Positions 6,126 through 10,670 of a stretch of DNA of 15,336 nucleotides are shown in pieces. The stretch is from Verrucomicrobiota bacterium (lineage in GTDB: Bacteria; Verrucomicrobiota; Kiritimatiellia; JAAZAB01). Every line of letters starts with the position of its first letter. The first letter of the stretch is position 1. Below the pieces are notes generated by a model, which made no database searches, was not told where the DNA came from, and saw nothing but the letters and a program-made list of their open reading frames with translations. A program made the position numbers and the translations under genes. The DNA is taken from positions 1 to 15,336 of the forward strand of contig JAHIMN010000072.1 in the NCBI GenBank assembly GCA_018896395.1, given 5' to 3'.

Positions 6126-7631
6126 ATGACCTGGATCTGTTGGACCATTATAACCATCGCGGCCCTGGCCGTGTTCTTTTATCTGCGGCGCACCCGCAAG
6201 GAACGTGATGCCCTGCTCCAGGAAAAAGAGATCATCTTTAATTTTGTCCATGACGTCAGCGAAGCCTTTGCCGAGTTCACCAACGGCGTTCCCCAGACCG
6301 ATTATTTGCTGAAGCGGGTGCTGTTTTATGCCCAGCAGACGGCCAAGGCGCGCGCGGGCGCCATCTATTTCCGCGAACCCGATGGCGATACCTTGCGTGT
6401 CCGGGCCTTGTCGGGACTCTTCCCACCCATCGCCGGCGGCGCGGCCAATGAACCGGAACCGAGCGACGGTTTTTTCCAATGCGTGGAAACGATGGCCCGG
6501 GACCAGTCAGCCCACGAGGGCGAAGGCCTCGTCGGCACGGTCGCCGCCCAGGGCGTTCCCCTGTTGATCGAAGATGCCGAGCGCGACCCGCGCGTGCCCC
6601 GTTTCCGGAGCGAATTTTTGCAGATCCAATCCATCCTGCTGGTACCAATGCGTTTTCAAAACACCGTGCTCGGTGTTCTCGTGGTCGTGAACCGGATAGA
6701 CGATGCGTCTTTTATCCAGGCGGACCTTAATCTCCTGCAGGCGCTGGCCGACCAGGCGTCCGTCACGATCTACTATGCCAGGTTCAACGAAGAGCTGGAC
6801 AAGAAACGGGTGCTGGATGATGACCTGCGCGTGGCCCGCCGGATCCAGACGGCGCTCTTGCCAACGCAGATTCCCCAGGCGCCGGGTATGGAGATTGCGG
6901 CGTTCAGCGTGCCGGCCCGCGAGATCGGCGGCGATTTCTACGATTTTGTTGCTATTGACGACGAGCATATTGGCCTGACCATTGCCGACGTGTCCGGCAA
7001 GGGAGTCACGGGCGCCATTCTGATGTCCATCTGCCGCAGTGTATTCCGGGCGCACGCCCCCGGGTGTCTGAGCCCCGGGGCCGTTCTCAAAGCCATTAAT
7101 CGCATTATTGTCGGTGATATCCACGAGGACATGTTCATCAGCATGCTCTATTGCATTCTGAACACCCGGACGGTGGAGATCACCCTGGCGTGCGCCGGGC
7201 ATCCTCGCCCGCTCCTGATTTCTACCGGCGGCCAGGCTGTTCCCGTGGAAGCCGCCGGGGTCGCCATTGGCCTGGTGGATGCCGACATGTTCGACCGTCG
7301 TCTCCAGGAAGCCACCGTCAGGCTCCAACCGGGTGATCTGTGGGTCCTGTTCACTGATGGCGTCACCGAGGCAATGAACGCGGAGCACAAGGAATGGGGG
7401 CTGGCCAATCTCCAGCGCGCGGTCCTGGCCGGTGCCCGCGCTGAAAGCGCGGCGCGAAACGCGCCGCAGGCGGCAAGCTTGCTCCGCGTTGGGCAGAGCG
7501 CCGGACCTGTCCCGCCAAAGGCGGGAGGTGCTGCGGCCATCGTCGCCCGCGTTCGACAAGAACTATTGGCATTTGCCGGAGATGTGGCACAATACGACGA
7601 CATGACCCTGGTCGTTGTAAACCGATCATGA
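6126..7631 (+). CDS. GAF-PP2C (SpoIIE/RsbU-type) serine phosphatase, membrane-anchored
   Basis: A 501-residue protein with one N-terminal membrane segment (2-19), a short coiled linker, a GAF sensor domain (about 55-220), a linker helix (DDDLRVARRIQTALLP) and a PP2C-type phosphatase domain (about 240-501). Metal-site aspartates appear in EIGGDFYD (266-273: D270, D273), ADVSGKG (D288), FTDGVTEA (D411) and YDDMTL (D491, D492), so it should be active. The likely substrate is the phosphorylated STAS protein encoded just upstream. Oddly, residues 438-470, between the LANLQRAVLAG helix and the VARVRQELLAF helix, are an Ala/Gly/Pro-rich stretch encoded by back-to-back palindromes; relatives usually have a far shorter linker here. 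No Shine-Dalgarno site is evident before the ATG. The signal read by the GAF domain is unknown. Confidence 0.92.
   Translation: MTWICWTIITIAALAVFFYLRRTRKERDALLQEKEIIFNFVHDVSEAFAEFTNGVPQTDYLLKRVLFYAQQTAKARAGAIYFREPDGDTLRVRALSGLFPPIAGGAANEPEPSDGFFQCVETMARDQSAHEGEGLVGTVAAQGVPLLIEDAERDPRVPRFRSEFLQIQSILLVPMRFQNTVLGVLVVVNRIDDASFIQADLNLLQALADQASVTIYYARFNEELDKKRVLDDDLRVARRIQTALLPTQIPQAPGMEIAAFSVPAREIGGDFYDFVAIDDEHIGLTIADVSGKGVTGAILMSICRSVFRAHAPGCLSPGAVLKAINRIIVGDIHEDMFISMLYCILNTRTVEITLACAGHPRPLLISTGGQAVPVEAAGVAIGLVDADMFDRRLQEATVRLQPGDLWVLFTDGVTEAMNAEHKEWGLANLQRAVLAGARAESAARNAPQAASLLRVGQSAGPVPPKAGGAAAIVARVRQELLAFAGDVAQYDDMTLVVVNRS
7437..7535. repeat. Palindromic insert inside the phosphatase gene
   Basis: About 99 bp, in frame, coding for residues 438-470. 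It contains two perfect hairpins with AAA loops: GCGGCGCG-AAA-CGCGCCGC (7449-7467) and TCCCGCC-AAA-GGCGGGA (7510-7526). Between them lie GGCAAGC (7472-7478), also present in the repeats at 6030 and 10237, and TTGGGCAGAGC (7489-7499), which matches 6007-6017 at 9 of 11 positions. The edges are approximate, set by where the phosphatase alignment seems to resume. Confidence 0.65.
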
Positions 7632-7634
7632 AAA

Positions 7635-7662
7635 AATGCAGAATGTAGAATGCAGAATGCAG
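7635..7662 (+). repeat. 7-bp tandem repeat, AATGCAG x4
   Basis: Four units of AATGCAG (the second reads AATGTAG), starting 3 bases after the phosphatase stop codon. The same unit recurs at 8333-8367, on the other side of grpE. Confidence 0.85.
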
Positions 7663-7714
7663 AAACCGAATTCAGATTAAAAAACAGAAAATAGATTTTT
7701 CTATAAGAACAGTT

Positions 7715-8377
7715 ATGAGTAAGAACAAAGAAAAACATAACGTCCATGAGAGCGCGGAGAAAAACCATCCGTCTTCCGCCGACCATGCTCCGGCAATGAA
7801 CGCGACGCCCGGCGCGCCGGCGCCCACGGCGCCGGCCGAGGCCGCCGACCTGCCCGCAATGCTTCGCATAGCGATGCAGGCGGGCCAGGTCGAAAAACTG
7901 GCGCAACTCCAGGATCGTTTGTTGCGGCTCCAGGCCGATTTCGACAATTTTCGCAAGCGGACCCTGCGCGAGAAAAGCGAGCTGTTCGACAGCGCCAACC
8001 AGGCTCTCATGCTGGAACTCCTGCCGGTGCTCGACCACCTGCAACTGGGTATCCAGGCGGCTTCCGCACACCAGGCGGACCCGGCCTTCCGGGAAGGCTT
8101 GACTTTGATTTTCGATCAGCTCATGGGTGTGCTGTCCAAATTCGGGCTAAGTCCCATCGAAACCGAAAATCAAGCCTTTGATCCGAACCGGTTCGAGGCG
8201 GTCAATGCCCTGCCGTCCGCGACCGAACCGGAGGGGATCGTGTTGGCTTTGGTCCGTCGCGGGTATATGCTCCGGAACAAACTGCTCCGTCCGGCGCAAG
8301 TCATCGTGTCCAGTGGCCCGCCGCCGGAACAGAATGCAGAATGCAGAATGCAGAATGAAGAATGCGGATCGGAATGA
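7715..8377 (+). CDS. grpE: Nucleotide exchange factor GrpE
   Basis: Releases ADP from DnaK in the DnaK-DnaJ-GrpE chaperone cycle. At 220 residues it has an Ala/Pro-rich disordered N-terminus (1-55), the long dimerising helix (about 58-118: RLLRLQADFDNFRKRTLREK, then LELLPVLDHL) and the C-terminal beta domain (about 143-200), with ENQAFDPNRFEAV (F160 where His is common) and VRRGYMLRNKLLRPAQVIVS. The domain is complete by residue 200. The last 20 residues include NAECRMQNEECGSE, translated from a 7-bp tandem repeat. The N-terminal tail coding contains a perfect 9-bp hairpin (7816-7836). A TATAAG (7702-7707) lies only 8 bases before the ATG and no ribosome site is clear, so the start is less certain than the identity. 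dnaK is not in the window, and no CIRCE element was found. Confidence 0.95.
   Translation: MSKNKEKHNVHESAEKNHPSSADHAPAMNATPGAPAPTAPAEAADLPAMLRIAMQAGQVEKLAQLQDRLLRLQADFDNFRKRTLREKSELFDSANQALMLELLPVLDHLQLGIQAASAHQADPAFREGLTLIFDQLMGVLSKFGLSPIETENQAFDPNRFEAVNALPSATEPEGIVLALVRRGYMLRNKLLRPAQVIVSSGPPPEQNAECRMQNEECGSE
7816..7836. repeat. Perfect hairpin in the grpE N-terminal coding region
   Basis: GCCGGCGCC-CAC-GGCGCCGGC: 9-bp arms and a 3-base loop, encoding part of the Ala/Pro-rich tail (residues 34-41). It resembles the short-loop palindromes elsewhere, but repeated Ala and Pro codons at high GC can give this by chance. Confidence 0.45.
8333..8367 (+). repeat. 7-bp tandem repeat, AATGCAG x5, inside the grpE 3' end
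   Basis: Three exact AATGCAG units, then AATGAAG and AATGCGG. Translated in the grpE frame, it gives most of the terminal NAECRMQNEECG. Same unit as 7635-7662. Confidence 0.85.
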
Positions 8378-8398
8378 AGGTCAATGTTCAGGTTGTTG

Positions 8399-8468
8399 GG
8401 TTCACCGTTCAACGGGCTGCTCTGACTTGCTTGGTAACCGTGAACCGTGAACCTCTGAACCATGAACC
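8399..8468. repeat. GTGAACC heptamer cluster between grpE and dnaJ
   Basis: Direct units GTGAACC at 8440-8446 and 8447-8453, with variants ending TGAACC at 8456-8461 and 8463-8468. An inverted unit GGTTCACCGTT (8399-8409) can pair with AACCGTGAACC (8436-8446) at 10 of 11 positions. The whole grpE-dnaJ gap (8378-8492) is mostly this material, plus the dnaJ ribosome site. Confidence 0.7.
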
Positions 8469-8492
8469 TGGATATTTAAGGAAGGATATAAA

Positions 8493-9677
8493 GTGGCAAC
8501 CAAGCGCGATTACTATGAAGTGTTAAATGTGCCCCGCAACGTCAGTGTGGATGAAATCAAGAAGGTCTATCGCAAGCTGGCCCTTCAGCATCACCCGGAT
8601 CGCAATGCCGGCAACAAGGCCGCCGAGGAGAAGTTCAAGGAACTCTCCGAGGCCTACGAGGTGCTCAACGACCCCCACAAACGGCGGCAATACGACCAGT
8701 TCGGCCATGCCGGCTTGAAGTCCTCGTTCGGGCCGGGTGGATTTGATTTCTCCCGCGACTTTACGCACGGCGCCGATCTGCATGATATTTTCGGCGACCT
8801 GTTCGGCGGGGCCGGCGGTATGTTCGAGGAATTTTTCGGACGCGCCGGGGGGCGCCGGGGCGCGGCGGATGGGTCGCGGGCCGCGCGCGGGGCGGACCTG
8901 CGCTTCGATCTGGAAATTGATTTTGAGGCTTCGGTTTTCGGCGCCGAGCACGAAATTACACTGCCCGTTTCGGAAGCCTGTCCCACGTGTAACGGAACGG
9001 GATCGGAACCGGGGCGTCACAAGGAAACCTGCCGGCACTGCAACGGCCACGGAGTTGTCGTTACGGCGAGCGGCTTTTTCCATGTCCAGCAGGATTGCCC
9101 GTCCTGCGGCGGCCGCGGCGAAATCATTACGCATCCCTGTCGGGCCTGTCGCGGCACGGGACTGGTCAAGAACCGCAAACAGTTGACGCTGAAAATTCCG
9201 CCGGGCGTGGAAACCGGTTCACGCTTGCGCCTTGCGGGTCACGGCGAAGGCGGCGCGCGGGGCGCTCCGGCGGGTGACCTCTACGTCATGTTGCACGTTC
9301 GGCCTCACAGCCTGTTCCAGCGTCAAGGCAGCGACCTGTTTTGCGAAGTGCCCGTGCCCCTGGACGTGGCCCTGCTCGGCGGCGAGATCCAGGTGCCGAC
9401 CATTGAAGGCTGGGCCAACCTCAAGCTGGCGCCCGGCACGGAAAACGGGAAGCTGTTTCGCCTGCGTGCCAAGGGGGTGCCGGGGCTTGGGCCCGAAGGC
9501 CCCGGTGACTTGCATGTGCGCATCGTCGTCGAAGTTCCCAAGAACCTTTCCAGCGCGCAGAAACGCAAGCTGAAGGAATTCATGGATACCTGCGCGGCCG
9601 ACCAATATCCGGAGCGCAACCAGTTTAAAAAGCATGCCGAGGAGTTTCTGGAGCGCCGGAAACAGGCGGGGAAGTGA
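8493..9677 (+). CDS. dnaJ: Chaperone protein DnaJ (type I Hsp40)
   Basis: Cochaperone that delivers unfolded protein to DnaK and stimulates its ATPase. At 394 residues it has all type I parts in order: J domain (5-70) with HPD at 34-36; a Gly/Phe-rich stretch (about 71-125); a zinc domain with all four CxxCxGxG motifs (CPTCNGTG 163-170, CRHCNGHG 180-187, CPSCGGRG 202-209, CRACRGTG 216-223); and the C-terminal beta-sandwich substrate domains (about 225-370). No key residue is missing. The start is GTG at 8493, with GGAAGGA about 6 bases upstream. The stop TGA overlaps the rsmE start (TGATG), so rsmE is probably translationally coupled. Confidence 0.98.
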   Translation: MATKRDYYEVLNVPRNVSVDEIKKVYRKLALQHHPDRNAGNKAAEEKFKELSEAYEVLNDPHKRRQYDQFGHAGLKSSFGPGGFDFSRDFTHGADLHDIFGDLFGGAGGMFEEFFGRAGGRRGAADGSRAARGADLRFDLEIDFEASVFGAEHEITLPVSEACPTCNGTGSEPGRHKETCRHCNGHGVVVTASGFFHVQQDCPSCGGRGEIITHPCRACRGTGLVKNRKQLTLKIPPGVETGSRLRLAGHGEGGARGAPAGDLYVMLHVRPHSLFQRQGSDLFCEVPVPLDVALLGGEIQVPTIEGWANLKLAPGTENGKLFRLRAKGVPGLGPEGPGDLHVRIVVEVPKNLSSAQKRKLKEFMDTCAADQYPERNQFKKHAEEFLERRKQAGK

Positions 9678-10450
9678 TGCGCTGTCTGATTGATGCTTCC
9701 CAATGGGCCGCGGATGACATCGAGCTGGCGCCGGACGAATCGCATCACCTGGTACGGGTGTTGCGCGCCCGACCTGGCGAGCAGGTGGGTCTTTTTACCG
9801 GCCAGGGCCATACCGCGGAGGCGACCTTCATCGCCGTGCGGCAGAAACGGGCGCTGGTCCGGGTCCTGCCCGCCACGCGGCGCGAAACGCCGCCGCCGGC
9901 CGTGGCCGTGACCCTTATCCAGGCGATTCCCAAACACGCGCTGATGGACGGGATCATTCAGAAAGCCGTGGAATTGGGCGTGCAGGCCATTCAGCCGTTG
10001 ATGACCGAGCGGGTCATTGTGCGGCTCTCATCCAGCGCGGCCGAACAGCGCCGCGGCCGCTGGCAGAAGATTGCGCTGGAGGCCACCCGGCAATGCGGTG
10101 TCGCCTGGATGCCAAGCGTGCTTCCGGTCCGTTCCCTGCCGGAGACGATTGTCCACCTGGCGCGTTTCGATCTGTGTTTAGTGGGCTCGCTCCATGCGGA
10201 TGCCCAAGCGTTCCGTGAGGCCCTGACAAAAGCGCGCCAGGCTTCGCCAGGGCGCTATGCCCTGGCAAGCGTGCATGCGGCGAGGAGTATCGCGCTGATC
10301 ATCGGCCCGGAAGGCGACCTGACGGAGACGGAAACCACGGCGCTTCGGGACGCGGGCGCGCACCTCGTCAGTTTTGGCAATGCCGTGCTCCGGGTGGAAA
10401 CCGCCGCGCTTTACGGATTGAGCCTACTGCATTATGAATTTCAGGCTTAG
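9677..10450 (+). CDS. rsmE: 16S rRNA (uracil-1498-N3)-methyltransferase
   Basis: SPOUT-family enzyme that N3-methylates U1498 of 16S rRNA. It is 257 residues from the ATG at 9677; a GTG directly before it (9674) is an alternative start. Seen: an N-terminal PUA-like domain with ESHHLVRVLR (21-30); KHALMDGIIQKAVELGV (86-102); EATRQC (135-140), usually followed by SxR in the family; and the SAM-binding knot with LIIGPEGDLTETE (207-219) and FGNAVLRVETAAL (233-245). The usual GPEGG reads GPEGD here. Just before the knot, residues 187-199 (RQASPGRYALASV) are encoded by a 35-bp dispersed repeat also found between genes at 6030-6064, so part of this loop seems to be inserted. It follows dnaJ, an association seen in many bacteria. 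Confidence 0.94.
   Translation: MRCLIDASQWAADDIELAPDESHHLVRVLRARPGEQVGLFTGQGHTAEATFIAVRQKRALVRVLPATRRETPPPAVAVTLIQAIPKHALMDGIIQKAVELGVQAIQPLMTERVIVRLSSSAAEQRRGRWQKIALEATRQCGVAWMPSVLPVRSLPETIVHLARFDLCLVGSLHADAQAFREALTKARQASPGRYALASVHAARSIALIIGPEGDLTETETTALRDAGAHLVSFGNAVLRVETAALYGLSLLHYEFQA
10237..10271. repeat. 35-bp dispersed palindromic repeat, copy inside rsmE
   Basis: Matches 6030-6064 at 29 of 35 positions without gaps. It contains a perfect hairpin GCCAGGGC-GCTAT-GCCCTGGC (10246-10266). It lies in frame in rsmE at a surface-loop position before the SAM-binding knot. Confidence 0.75.
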
Positions 10451-10457
10451 CCTGAAA
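10439..10457. repeat. Perfect hairpin across the rsmE stop codon
   Basis: TTTCAGGC-TTA-GCCTGAAA: 8-bp arms, with the stop codon TAG (10448-10450) at the loop and right arm. No T-run follows, so it is not itself a terminator; it may protect the 3' end of the message. Confidence 0.6.
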
Positions 10458-10478
10458 GCGTAGAGCGTATACCGAAAT

Positions 10479-10541
10479 GGCGCGACCACGCGGGACGCGT
10501 GGCAGGCGCAAGGTTTACCACGCCAAAGGCGTGGTCGCGCC
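10479..10541. repeat. Nested palindrome, 13-bp arms with internal hairpins
   Basis: The outer arms GGCGCGACCACGC (10479-10491) and GCGTGGTCGCGCC (10529-10541) match perfectly. Two smaller perfect hairpins overlap them: CCACGCG-GGA-CGCGTGG (10486-10502) and ACCACGCC-AAA-GGCGTGGT (10517-10535). The AAA-loop type recurs at 7449-7467 and 7510-7526 inside the phosphatase gene. Confidence 0.75.
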
Positions 10542-10559
10542 CTACGATGGCAATAGTAG

Positions 10560-10586
10560 GGCCTCAGCTTGCTGAGGCCATTTTTT
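10560..10586 (+). terminator. Rho-independent terminator of the grpE-dnaJ-rsmE group
   Basis: GGCCTCAGC-TT-GCTGAGGCC (in practice an 8-bp stem with a CTTG loop) followed by A and six Ts (10581-10586). It works on the + strand; no T-run lies on the other side to serve the convergent minus-strand gene. Confidence 0.85.
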
Positions 10587-10670
10587 CCCGCCCCCATAAC
10601 TGGCCCATTACTCTTTACCCGCCATATTTGCCGGTTATACGCTCTCCGCTATACGCTCCACGTGCTTTCG

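Larger units (their letters stand above)
10462..10645. repeat. Flanking inverted repeats around the post-rsmE palindrome region
   Basis: AGAGCGTATACCG (10462-10474) is the reverse complement of CGGTTATACGCTCT (10632-10645) except for one extra T. TATACGCTC is repeated again at 10650-10658. The arms enclose the nested palindromes and the terminator. Confidence 0.6.

Noticed and set aside
7070..7100. CCCCGGG inverted repeat in the phosphatase gene
   Set aside because: The arms are short and the protein alignment is continuous there, so it is probably chance at this GC content.
6507..7559. A 350-codon - strand frame opposite the phosphatase gene
   Set aside because: A by-product of high GC codon use; the phosphatase has all its metal-site motifs.
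7632..7714. Heat-shock control element (CIRCE or sigma-32 type) before grpE
   Set aside because: No TTAGCACTC-N9-GAGTGCTAA and no convincing CTTGAA/CCCAT pair was found.
7148..8071. A 307-codon - strand frame across the phosphatase-grpE junction
   Set aside because: It crosses two real genes and the heptamer repeat, with low-complexity translation.
7635..8468. Possible CRISPR-like array from the repeats around grpE
   Set aside because: The units are 7 bp, mostly tandem with no unique spacers, and overlap coding sequence.
8840..8895. GC-rich repeats in the dnaJ Gly-rich region as another palindromic insert
   Set aside because: The run codes for the normal Gly-rich linker of type I DnaJ, and no perfect short-loop hairpin stands out.
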